From NCBI GenBank assembly GCA_029215795.1, contig JARDYH010000004.1:29888001-29952000 (forward strand): DNA of 64,000 nucleotides, read 5' to 3'. Position 1 is the first letter of the stretch; every line of letters starts with the position of its first letter. The position numbers and the translations under genes were made by a program. Positions 35,701 through 42,801 of the stretch are shown piece by piece. The notes under the pieces are model-generated. The model worked only from the letters and a program-made list of their open reading frames with translations, had not been told where the DNA came from and did no database searches. This DNA is from Anniella stebbinsi. Its lineage: Eukaryota; Chordata; Lepidosauria; Squamata; Anniellidae.

Positions 35701-38700
35701 AAGACCTAAGATCTGCTTTTTACTTTCTGCATCAGGGGATGCATATTGAAGACATGAGTATGGAGAAATAATAACATTGCAACCATTCTTAGGGTGACCA
35801 TCTGAAAAGGAGGACAGGGCTCCTGTATCTTTAACAGTTGTAATAAAAAGGGAATTTCAGCAGATGTCATTGGTATGCATACAGCACCTGATGAAATTCC
35901 TTTTCATCACAACAGTTAAAGCAGCAGGGTCCCTGCCCTCTTGATCAGATACAAAAGAGGGCAGGCCCATGCCGCTGTAACTGTTGTAAGGAAGAGGGAA
36001 TTTCACCAGGTTCTTCATATATACAAATGACATCAGTTGAAATTCCATTTTATATACAACTGTTAAAGATACAGGAGCCCTGTCCTCCTTTTCATATGGT
36101 CAGCCTACTTAACACTTTGTGGAAACTGTGTGTGAATGCCCCACCCCCGTCATGCTCTGTCACTTGTTTTAGAAGATCCACTACCTGAGCACCTCTGAGG
36201 TTTTTTTGAACTTTGTGTTACAGTTGTTGTGGCCCAGATGTTCAAGTCTTAACATTGCTTTACCTTCCTTCCCTGTTGCCAATCAGGTATCGCACATTCT
36301 TCAGACCGAGGTACAAGATTGGCTACAAGACCGTGACTGAGATAGCATGGAGGTGCTGCCCAGGCCTCATGGGAGAAGGATGCCATGACAGTCCAACTGA
36401 CCAGCCAGGGCTTCTGCCCCAGTACCCCAGTCCCAAGTTCCCTCCTACTCAGAAGATGTTTCCGGGTCCTAGAGTTCCCCCTCATCCCAAAATCCATGCA
36501 GATCCATTTCCAGGACCAAAGAAGAATCACTATGGTGAGTAACAAAGCCTTTTTATGTCCATCTTTGAGTTCACAGAATCCAATGCTTTCCTCAATTGCC
36601 TTTTCAATAATACCATTATCATCAGCAAGAAACACAAGGACTAAAGGGGCAGTTAACATTTCTTTCCAGAAAGTAGATCCCTGCAGGGGATGATGGATGA
36701 GAATCAACATCAACTCAACAGTGTGAAAAATCCTGCACTCTGTCTTCTTTCCATAGAGGGCCTATACTTTAACTATGGGCCATTTCTGATGTTACTATAG
36801 GGGCTTGAGAATCTCTATATTGTGTGCACTTCCTATGCAACTCTACTAATGTCAGAAGCTCAAGGTTGTATGGGAGGATCCACCAATGAGTTACTTCCTA
36901 CACTTCCCATAAAACAGGGAAATACCAAAATGGGAGGCAGCTATGTCAGTGACAAAGTGAAGCTTCCTGTATTACTGGAGTAGTATGGGAAGGATTCAAA
37001 CAGGAGGGTTCCCCATGACCCAGAGGTCAAGTCAAAAGAGTCCTGAAGGGCTGTAATTGTACACTTAAGTCTAATGACAGGGACGTTTGACATATTGCAT
37101 CTGCATGGTTTTGTATGGTCTAAGGGAAGCAGGTGAATCTATTAGAAGTAGGGGTGTGCACGGACCCCCCGGGTCGGATCGGGACCCGGATCGGGACCTC
37201 CAATTTTGTCACGGATCGGTTCGGACAAAATCGGAGGCCCCCCGGACCGGATAGAGTCCGATCCCGACCCAAAACCCGGAAATTTTTGGATCGGCCGCCA
37301 TTTTTTTCCCCATAGACTTGCATTGCAATGCAAGTCTATGAGAAAAAAATGGCGGCGGGTGGGTGAGGGGGGGCCTAACTCCCTCCCCCCCCGGGGCCGT
37401 CCGCTGTGGACGGCCCCGGCAGGTAAGCCCCCTCCCCCGTGCTCCCTACCCCCCCTGGGGCCGTCCGCTTCCATCCGCTGGCGCCCGCGGGCGCCAGCGG
37501 ATAGAAGCGGACGACTCCGGGGGGGGGGGTAAGCCCCCTTCCCCACCACTGCTTACCTTCTCGGCCCATCCGCTCCCGTCCGGCGCCGGCGACTACTACC
37601 AGCAGGCTCCGCGGCCTACTCCAGGGTGGCGCGCCGGGTGATGTCATCACCCGGCGCGCTACCCTAGAGCAGGCCGCGGAGCCTGCTGGTAGTAGTAGTC
37701 GCCGGCACCGGACGGGAGCGGCCGGGCCGGGAAGGTAAGGGCCCCCCTCCCCCCCTCCGCGCGCCCCCTCCTCCCCTCCACGCACCCCCTGCTTACCTTC
37801 TCGGCCCGTCCGCTCCCGTCCGGCGCCAGCGGCTACTACCAGCAGGCTCCGCGGCCTGCTCTAGAGTAGCGCGCCGGGTGATGACATCACCCGGCGCGCC
37901 ACCCTAGAGCAGGCCGCGGAGCTTGCTGGTAGTAGTAGTCGCCGGCGCCGGATGGGAGCGGCCGGGCCGGGAAGGTAAGGGCCCCCCTCCCCCCCTCCGC
38001 GCACCCCCTCCTCCCCTCCACGCACCCCCTGCTTACCTTCTCGGCCCGTCCGCTCCCGTCCGGCACCGGCGGCTACTACCAGCAGGCTCCGCGGCCTGCT
38101 CTAGTGTAGCGCGCCGGGTGATGACATCACCCAGCGCGCCACCCTAGAGCAGGCCGCGGAGCCTGCTGGTAGTAGTAGTCGCCGGCGCCGGACGGGAGCG
38201 GCCGGGCCGGGAAGGTAAGGGCCCCCCTCCCCCCCTCTGCGCGCCCCCTCCTCCCCTCCACGCACCCCCTGCTTACCTTCTCGGCCCGTCCGCTCCCGTC
38301 CGGCGCCGGCGGCTACTACCAGCGGGCTCCGCGGCCTGCTCTAGAGTAGCGCACCGGGTGATGACATCACCCGGCGCGCCACCCTGGAGCAGGCCGCGGA
38401 GCCCGCTGGTAGTAGCTGCTAGTGCCGGACGGGAGCGGACGGGCCGAGAAGGTAAGCGCCCCCCTCCTCCCCCCCCCGCTGTCCACTTTCATCGGCGGGC
38501 GCCCGCTGGCTCCCGCCAATGAAAGCGGCGGTGGGCGCCAGTGGGCATCCGCCGATCCGCCGAACCGGTTCGGAGCCTTTTCGGACCGGTTCGGATTGGA
38601 TCGGCCGATCCAGCTGCGGGATCGGAAATCGGATAATTTATCCGATTTCCCACTGGACCGGACTCGGATCGTGGATCGGGTCCGATCCAGTGCACATCCC

Positions 38701-41700
38701 TAATTAGAAGCTGGTTTTCTACACATCTCTTAATGCAGGGCTGGGCAATTTGTGTCCCACCAGATGCTTTGGCCTACAGTTTCTATAATTACTCATCTAG
38801 GGCTGATGGGAATTGTAGGCCAAAACATCTGGATAGCCACAAATTGCCCACTCCTGTCTTTATGGATGCTTCGAAAGTATCTGTTTATGGTGACAGGCTG
38901 ATGGCAGTTTACCAGTTATGCCCAATGAAGCACATCACAGGCACACTTAAGGCTACGCTAAGCAACCACCTGTACTGGATTTCAACTGGATTTATATCAG
39001 CTACTTAGTAGTACAGGGGTCCTCCAATGGTTCCCATAAAGCAGCTCCTAATATGGTGCTCACAAAACTTTTTATTCTTATTTCCCCCATTTTTTAAAAT
39101 ATCTGTACATGGATTTGTATATATCCATAGCAATGTATACATACGAAATGTATACAACTTTCTAGTAATTATACATAGGCTTTAACAAAAGCAGACCAAA
39201 TGTCCAAACAAGTATCCATTTGAAGGTGGTGTCTTTATTCCACCCATTTAAATATTGAGTGTAAGGTTCTCAATCCATTACATTATAGGAGTCAATGTTG
39301 ATCATTCCAATATTGTAATTTAAGTCTTTTAGCTGTCAAAAGGGTGCAGAAAATGCATTTTTGTTGACCATTTGCTAATTTCCATGAATCAGGTAAATAA
39401 TTTAAGAGTGTGTACATGTTAAGAGTGTGTACAATTTAAGAGTGTGTGAATATTACAGACTGTTGCAGTACAAAAAAGTAAGTGTCTAGTGATCTCCTCC
39501 ACAAAAGAAACAACCACTGAATCTTGCCAAAATATGCATTTCAAAGAGGTGTTAGCTGAATTGCACAACCAGGAATTAGCTGAATTAGACAATCCATTAT
39601 TAAAGAAACATTTGGTGTCCAATAGACATGACACAAACATTTTTTGCTGAATAAGACACAGCCTAAGATCCACTGGTAGACACCAAAGTGGCAATCCATT
39701 GATTTGGCATTTTGGGGTGGTGCCCACAGCAGTTTCTCAAATTCTGAAATGTGGCCATGGAGCCAAAAAGGTTGGGGAACCTTCTCTTAGTAGATGTACT
39801 AAAAAGTATATCTAGTTAGTAGTATATTAGTAGTATAACTGGTAAGTTATATGGCTCCTGTGAATTAATATATATACATATCATAATTTCAGGATTGCTT
39901 CCTGTGATTTTTTGTGCTTTCCCCAATAAGCATGGGGCACGTTTGGGTGCAAGATTGCAAGAGCAGTTCACTTATGATGAACTGGAGAGTCTAAGAAGAT
40001 GTCATCTAAACATATTTAATTCTTTTTGTGCATAGGTCGAAAAATGCCTAATTTGTTTGGAGATAGACTAGACCGGCTAGAGGAAGAAGTCAGGCGCCTC
40101 TCACAATCCTATGATACCCTTCACAACATGGTGAGCGGCTTGGGGGACCACTTACGGCTTGCCATCCAGGAAGACACCAGTAAGATGATTGGATCCCTGA
40201 TGAACAGCCCAAGTGTGCCTGATTCAACCATGGGGTTTGGAGTAATTCCCGATGGGATCGTGGATGCAGCAGACAAAGCGGACCTCTCCCCTTATCCACC
40301 AGTTGGTGAGATCCTAAGCAAAGTGACTGAGGTGAGTGATTCACTGAAGATCAAAACTGATCTACTGGAAGAGGTACATGGCATGGTCCTGGACCACGAT
40401 GGGCAGATCAAACACCTGCTGGAGTCAGCCCGGCCTTCACCCCTCACTTCTATTGATATGCTAGAAGAATATGTGGACAGCAGGCTTAGCAACCTGAGGG
40501 TGGAACTCCTAGATGGCTTTGAGAAGAAACTGGTGAATATCCAGAGCACATGTGATTACCGGATCAAGGAAGTGCAGCAGCAGTGTGAGGAAGAGAAAGC
40601 TGCAAACCTCCGCCTTCAGCAGACCTTAGATGGCAAGGAGCTGGAGATCAAGAAGGAGATCTCCCAGTTGGAAACCCAGATCCACGGGCTGACAGTTGTG
40701 GAAAGCTGTTGTAGCAATTTGAACTACCTCACCAAACGGATGGATATCTTAGAAAAGGGTCTGCACAGCATTTCTGATTCTCAAAAGAACCTACACTCCA
40801 GGATGGACCATGACCTTTCCACTGTCACCTTAGGAAGCCTCTTTGAAGGACGTTTTGAGGAACTTGAAGCTAGGATGAATATCACAGAGAGGGGAACAGG
40901 AAGTTGTTGCTCCAGTGTGGAGGACAGCATGAGAGGTCTGCTGGAATCAGAGCTGGATGGCACAAGGACTTTGTTTGATGATAAAATGAGAATCTTGGAG
41001 GAGAGATTCATGACCATAGTAGGTGATGTGAATAATGTCAGCTCCACAGTGGGAATAGATGGAGCTTCAGTGCCCCTCTTGGAGGGAGAGCTTGCTACCT
41101 TAAAGAAAGAAACAGATGAAAAGATAGAAATACTACAGAGCCAGTTTACCACTTTGGAGAGCACATGTTTGGTGGGGTGTGAATCCACTTCCAAAGATGT
41201 AGAGATCTTCCGTACAGAGATTGAAGACTGCCAAAGCAAAAACCAGGACTTACTGCTCAGAATGGACAGCAATTCTGACCTGTTGCAGAAACTCAATGCT
41301 ACCATCTTGGAGATCCAGAGACGGATCGAGGAGGAAGCAACGGGGTCCTTGCAAGGTGAAATCATGTTGCTGAAGATCAACCTGAACACTATGACTAAGT
41401 CATTAACTGGGCTGAAGGATTCCGTTTCCCAGTACTCTGACACAGTGCTGCATGTCAACTCATCCCTAGATGAACGTGAACGCAAAATAGAAGACGAGGT
41501 CCATTCCATTCAAGAGAAGATCAGTGACCAAGGCTCCCAACTTCTGTTCAGTAACAAGCGGGTCCTGAACCTAAAAGGAGACCTTGAAAGGCTCAGGTCT
41601 CGGATCATCAATGATATGAGCAACTGCAAGAGCGTGGCTCTCAACTTGCAGAAGGAAGTGCTCCAGTTCGATGACCGTGTGGCCCAGGTGGAGGACATGT

Positions 41701-41930
41701 GCGGCAGACTGGGCACAGTCACGGGAAGCCTGGACCACATCAGAAATGAGTTGGAGAACAATGCAGGAAGCATGTGGGGCTACATGAACCACATGAATGA
41801 AACCTTAGCTGCCCACTCTCAGGAATTAACTGTACTCAAGGATAACTTGTTGGATTGCCAGGCAAAAGTCACAGAACTGGCTGAAGACATCAGCTTCTTA
41901 GAAAGCAAAGTGCAAGGCAACCAGCACTAG
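10473..41930 (+). CDS. EMILIN3: EMILIN-3, secreted extracellular-matrix glycoprotein (complete, 4 exons)
   Basis: The coding exons are 10473-10678, 29074-29196, 36287-36534 and 40036-41930. All introns are GT..AG and the join is in frame: 206+123+248+1895 = 2472 nt, or 823 codons plus stop. The predicted protein starts with a signal peptide (basic residues 1-14, hydrophobic about 15-28, likely cleavage after ADA at 31). It then has a cysteine-rich EMI domain (C72, C82, C99, C105, C133, C134, C142), a proline-rich linker (about 145-195) and a long coiled-coil region to the end. No C1q domain follows the coiled coil, which in the family points to EMILIN-3 rather than EMILIN-1 or -2. Phrases such as ILSKVTEVS, KSLTGL, DSVSQYSD and LDERERK match EMILIN-3 as I know it. 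EMILINs are secreted, disulfide-linked matrix proteins. Human EMILIN3 is about 766 residues, so this one is somewhat longer. The start is the only ATG in its frame before the signal peptide and has A at -3. Confidence 0.95.
10786..10843. repeat. (GAT)n-(GGT)n compound microsatellite, about 100 bp into EMILIN3 intron 1
   Basis: About 13 GAT units followed by GGT units. It produces poly-D, poly-M and poly-H/S open frames that are not genes. Confidence 0.95.
11797..11930. repeat. Dispersed palindromic MITE (GGCCCTCCAGATGTT family)
   Basis: GGCCCTCCAGATGTTTGGGA ... AAACATCTGGAGGGCACC with CAACTCCCACCAACCCCAGC in the middle. Other copies in the window: 12110-12215, 14755-14900, 16625-16760, 21140-21250, 24165-24262, 38733-38860, 44485-44580, 61205-61335 and 63550-63665. 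Confidence 0.75.
12258..12549. mobile_element. MITE related to 49034-49328 (ATCACA... ends)
   Basis: Shared blocks with the reverse complement of 49034-49328 include ATCGAAACAGAAACTAAAAA, GGACTTTGCCCGTTCAGGG and GTGGATCAAAGTCG. A 7-bp direct repeat GGCCTTC lies at 12251-12257 and 12550-12556. Confidence 0.65.
12575..12702. repeat. Dispersed repeat with GGATCCAACCCA end
   Basis: TGGATTCCGATTTAGTCATA ... GACTAAATCTGGATCCAACC is self-complementary at its ends. Related pieces are at 3090-3152 and 22750-22815. A similar class (ACTGAACTCAGCAGGAGT / ACTCAGTGGGATTTAC) is at 2895-2965 and 13160-13245. Confidence 0.5.
14279..14622. mobile_element. MITE with GGTCCCCTCTACAAGAA termini (copy 1)
   Basis: The left end GGTCCCCTCTACAAGAA pairs with the right end TTCTTATAGAGGCACC. 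Inside it has GCCAATTATGTGCGTCTTCT and, inverted, ATGCACATAATCGGACAG. It interrupts an AGTGGAGG-family MITE whose parts are at about 14222-14278 and 14623-14670. Confidence 0.65.
14755..14900. repeat. Copy of the GGCCCTCCAGATGTT palindromic MITE
   Basis: GATCTCCAGATATTTTAGAC ... AAAACATCTGGAGGGAACCA around GACCAATGGCCATGCTGACT. This is a clear copy of the family. Confidence 0.7.
14970..15440. repeat. Dispersed repeat, two partial inverted copies (unnamed sauropsid family)
   Basis: AACATAAGAAGAGCCATGCT, CCATTTAGTCCAGCACTC and GCAACAGCACCCTCTCACTC belong to a repeat also seen at 13940-14180, 22141-22330 and 29520-29900. Here the segment after about 15280 repeats part of it in the opposite direction (GATGGATTTAAAATGGGATT versus AATCCCCTTGTAAAGCCATC). 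Confidence 0.55.
15838..16104. mobile_element. Same MITE family as 14279-14622, opposite orientation
   Basis: The reverse complement aligns with 14281-14530 over about 250 bp, including the TTTGACGCCTGGTTG and AAATTAAAACTCGCTATTTA blocks. The two copies form a widely spaced inverted repeat in intron 1. Confidence 0.7.
17573..17903. mobile_element. Palindromic MITE with TGGCCAGATTTGCA termini
   Basis: The left end TGGCCAGATTTGCACAATC pairs with the right end TTCATGCAAACCTGGCCA. Internal blocks (GCAAGGGTGGCTTCTATC / AAAGCCACCTCTGCC and others) also pair across the centre. No clear target duplication. Confidence 0.65.
18340..18830 (+). mobile_element. Degenerate LINE 3' end in EMILIN3 intron 1
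   Basis: Remnants of the LHWLP...GLGPGYL block are visible (CTTCACTGGCTACC, GGTTATGGCCTCTAAAGCCC, GGAGCAGGCTGCCTGAAAAG). An AT-rich tail with GTAAGCTGCCTTGAG and AAATAAATAAACAAAG follows. Confidence 0.65.
19035..19400. mobile_element. MITE of the CATCAGATG family, inverted relative to 24273-24602
   Basis: It starts CATCAGATGAGCATTTTATT and contains TTACTGGGCACTCACAGATT and TTACTTCCTCTTTC, which are reverse complements of blocks in 24273-24602. The right boundary is approximate. Confidence 0.55.
19973..20106. repeat. MITE-like repeat, AGATCTACACC family (copy A)
   Basis: Copy A (19973-20106) and copy B (20761-20891) share CACCAAGCA-like, AGTTTGAAAAC and GCAGTAGTGTA words. The ends are weakly inverted. 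Confidence 0.55.
20302..20329. repeat. (AC)n microsatellite
   Basis: Fourteen AC units. A GT run lies nearby at 20106-20124. Confidence 0.9.
20761..20891. repeat. MITE-like repeat, AGATCTACACC family (copy B)
   Basis: GGCCAGGTCTACACCAAGCA at the left pairs with GTGTAGATCCTGCCC at the right. The central part contains CCCCAACGGTTGTCA, also seen in copy A and in the copy split by the element at 42884-44221. Confidence 0.6.
21715..21800 (+). mobile_element. tRNA-derived SINE head fragment
   Basis: GCTCAGTGGTATAGTGCATG, TTTGCATGCAAAGGTCTCAG and ATACCTGGCATCTCCAGG give a recognisable tRNA-like promoter head. The body is absent. Confidence 0.55.
22141..22330. repeat. Copy of the dispersed repeat at 14970-15440
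   Basis: GGTCCATCTAGTCCAGCACT, TGGTGCAACAGCACCCTCCC and TTCCCCAGCAACTGGTGCAC match the left half of 14970-15440. Confidence 0.55.
24273..24602. mobile_element. Foldback MITE with CATCAGATG termini
   Basis: The left end CATCAGATGGGGGGAATCG pairs imperfectly with the right end GCGATAAAATGCTCATCTGA. Blocks are shared in inverted order with 19035-19400 and, more weakly, with 2030-2130. Confidence 0.6.
25016..25345 (-). mobile_element. LINE 3' fragment, reverse orientation
   Basis: Plus-strand TATTTATTTATTTACTAGATTTATGCCCTGCC and the following AT-rich part are the mirror image of a LINE tail. It abuts the left flank of the LTR element. Confidence 0.55.
25474..26576 (+). repeat. Left (5') LTR
   Basis: 1103 bp, TGTTAGG...CACGACA. 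It contains a 13-bp-arm hairpin at 25499-25526 and AATAAA at 26489-26494, about 88 bp before the LTR end. Confidence 0.9.
26577..27301 (+). other. Internal region of the LTR element
   Basis: 725 bp, AT-rich, stop-rich in all frames, ending in a polypurine tract at about 27289-27301. No protein domain is recognisable and no standard primer-binding site adjoins the left LTR. Confidence 0.7.
27302..28404 (+). repeat. Right (3') LTR
   Basis: 1103 bp, nearly identical to the left LTR. It shares the hairpin (27327-27354) and AATAAA (28317-28322). The open frames inside both LTRs are copies of each other and are not genes. Confidence 0.9.
29074..29196 (+). CDS. EMILIN3: EMILIN3 coding exon 2 (first half of EMI domain)
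   Basis: The acceptor is a pyrimidine-rich tract ending CAATGCAG at 29073 and the donor is GTAAGT at 29197. The exon is 123 nt and encodes residues 69-110, including YCAYVVHRNVTC and KCSWGPKCPGK. These carry four of the seven EMI cysteines. The phase (2 in, 2 out) matches both neighbouring exons. Confidence 0.95.
29520..29905. repeat. Copy of the same dispersed repeat, reverse orientation, interrupted by an (AT)n tract
   Basis: It contains AAAAGGGGATTGGACAAACT, GGTGGGAAACATGAGTGGGA and GGTACTTGTTTGGCCACTAT. An AT microsatellite (29720-29752) lies inside. It starts about 320 bp after EMILIN3 exon 2. Confidence 0.55.
29720..29752. repeat. (AT)n microsatellite
   Basis: About sixteen AT units. 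Confidence 0.9.
31020..31475 (-). mobile_element. LINE 3' end, reverse orientation, in EMILIN3 intron 2
   Basis: On the - strand it ends with ACCACCCAGAGAGCTTTGGC and an AATA-rich tail (plus-strand TTTATTTATTTATT at 31024). Further in it has GGAACGATCTCCCCGACG-like coding remnants. It is the same 3'-end class as 61780-62200. Confidence 0.7.
33020..33923. mobile_element. AT-rich hAT-like element with TAGGGATGTG termini and internal tandem repeats
   Basis: The ends are TAGGGATGTGTATC and GGGTGTACATCCCTA, with a perfect 8-bp duplication TCTACCAC (33012-33019 and 33924-33931). Subterminal parts are rich in ACGATA/TATCGT words. A 177-bp unit is tandemly repeated in the middle (copies aligned at 33338 and 33515). 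There is no transposase. It lies in EMILIN3 intron 2. Confidence 0.85.
34450..34860. mobile_element. Short hAT-like element (CAGGGGTGGGCA... termini)
   Basis: It begins CAGGGGTGGGCAGAC and ends CTGCTAACCCCTG. The flanking octamers CTCTAGCT (34442-34449) and CTCCAGCT (34861-34868) match at 7 of 8 bases. It contains repeated GATCTAC words and has no coding capacity. Confidence 0.7.
35282..35295 (-). promoter_or_regulatory. Weaker CTCF-like motif in EMILIN3 intron 2
   Basis: On the - strand GCGCTAGAGGGCAG fits the CTCF core at 12 of 14 positions. It is opposite in orientation to the motif at 2227. Confidence 0.25.
35790..36107. mobile_element. Foldback MITE, TAGGGTGACCAT family (copy 1)
   Basis: Long inverted terminal repeats start TAGGGTGACCATCTGAAAAG and end CTTTTCATATGGTCAGCCTA. 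Internal parts repeat the same words in inverted order, so the element is a four-arm foldback. The flanking bases no longer match. Confidence 0.75.
36287..36534 (+). CDS. EMILIN3: EMILIN3 coding exon 3 (second half of EMI domain and proline-rich linker)
   Basis: The acceptor ends CCAATCAG at 36286 and the donor is GTGAGT at 36535. The exon encodes YRTFFRPRYKIGYKTV and WRCCPG, the signature end of an EMI domain (C133, C134, C142). A linker rich in proline (about residues 145-192) follows. The exon ends in phase 1. Confidence 0.95.
37149..38702. mobile_element. GC-rich hAT-like non-autonomous element with hairpin-chain interior (copy 1)
   Basis: The ends are TAGGGGTGTGCAC... and ...GTGCACATCCCTA, flanked by a perfect 8-bp duplication ATTAGAAG (37141-37148 and 38703-38710), the hAT hallmark. 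Subterminal parts are saturated with GGATCGG/CCGATCC words. The interior has a perfect 30-bp palindrome (37311-37340), a 26-bp perfect palindrome (37475-37500) and four tandem units starting near 37561, 37801, 38041 and 38281. The spacing is exactly 240 bp. Each unit folds back around GGTGATGACATCACC. There is no transposase. It lies in EMILIN3 intron 3. The open frames it contains are by-products of GC-rich repetition. Confidence 0.88.
38733..38860. repeat. Copy of the palindromic MITE, well-kept ends
   Basis: It begins TGCAGGGCTGGGCAATTTGT and ends CACAAATTGCCCACTCCTG. This shows the probable true termini (CAGGGNTGGGCAA) of the family. Confidence 0.7.
40036..41930 (+). CDS. EMILIN3: EMILIN3 coding exon 4 (coiled-coil body and C-terminus)
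   Basis: The acceptor ends TTTGTGCATAG at 40035 and the frame stays open to TAG at 41928-41930. The exon encodes residues 193-823. Heptad-like leucine, glutamate and lysine patterns run through nearly the whole length, as in the coiled-coil part of EMILINs. Two vicinal cysteine pairs are visible (codons at 40707-40712 and 40905-40910). There are several N-X-S/T sites (NITE, NVSS, NATI, NSSL, NETL), consistent with a secreted glycoprotein. The protein ends soon after LLDCQAKV with no C1q module. Confidence 0.95.
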
Positions 41931-42310
41931 CTATCTCGAACCCAAAGTACAACTAACTTATATCATGCCAACTCCAATGTGATGATACTAGGATTTTGTT
42001 TTCCTTTTGTTTGGGGAGAGGGGTGGGCTGGAGGAATGTTACCAAACGTTAAAAGCTGCTATAATCCCTGCTCTCATTTCTTTTGTATGAGTGACATTTT
42101 TCGCTACAGCTTAAGCTGTACCTTTGCCATTATCGTACTCTCAGCGGACATTTAGCAGCTGTACTTATGTAGCAAAGTGCCTTCCCATAGATAGGGTCAT
42201 GTTTGGGTTACATTTCCAATATGTGGTTCAGTTCAGGAAGAAACTGGAGACAGACATGTCTAATGGATTCTTTGCTTTGGGAATAATTAAAAAACCTGCT
42301 ATTTAAGAGC
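41931..42310 (+). other. EMILIN3 3'UTR (minimum extent) with candidate poly(A) signal
   Basis: Unique-looking sequence follows the stop codon. The first poly(A)-type hexamer I find is ATTAAA at 42286-42291. A later AATAAA at 42842-42847 lies inside a repeat copy (42802-42883) and is less trustworthy. The 3' end is therefore an inference. Confidence 0.45.
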
Positions 42311-42801
42311 TGGGGCAGAGAAAATCTGTTTCTGCCAAATATATCCATCTACTGGAAGTAAAGGTCTGGTTGAGGGACCATTCAAGCAATACTGTCAGCT
42401 ATGACATTCTGTACAAAATCCAGACTGGAATTCTTCATGGCAGCATTGACTGATACAAATCTATAGGACACTCATGCAGAAGTCAACGGGTATTGTATAG
42501 ATGTATCCAAGAAGAGAACACTGCACAACACACAATTGTCTTCCCCACTGCACTCCTGAGTGCAAAATGTTCAGGCCATGCTCCTCACACCTGGTGTTCT
42601 CAAGCACTGTGTGGTGTTTGCTCTGTGTATAATGGAAGGGAGAAGGGAGACATTGGGCTGGATCCACACCCAACTTCTCAGATGGTTTACAGCAACCCTA
42701 AGGGCTGGAGGGAGTGAATGCATGATTACACAGTACAGTGCTGTAGTAACACGGCACTGCTGCTCCCTGGCCTTGTAGGAAAAAGGGAGGAAGAAGACTT
42801 T

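Larger units (their letters stand above)
29197..36286 (+). other. EMILIN3 intron 2 (7.1 kb)
   Basis: It begins GTAAGT and ends AATCAG. It holds a reverse LINE tail (31020-31475), hAT-like elements at 33020 and 34450, and a foldback MITE at 35790. 31480-33000 shows nothing I can name. Confidence 0.85.
36535..40035 (+). other. EMILIN3 intron 3 (3.5 kb)
   Basis: It begins GTGAGT and ends TGCATAG. Nearly half is the GC-rich element at 37149-38702. A palindromic MITE follows at 38733-38860, and 38870-40030 is AT-rich with no recognisable feature. Confidence 0.85.

Noticed and set aside
37561..38460. Possible CRISPR-like or satellite array
   Set aside because: The 240-bp units have no short-repeat/spacer structure and lie inside a transposon with terminal repeats and target duplication in a vertebrate genome.
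40781..41509. 242-residue open frame on the - strand
   Set aside because: It is the antisense shadow of EMILIN3 exon 4, serine-rich because of the sense coiled-coil codons.
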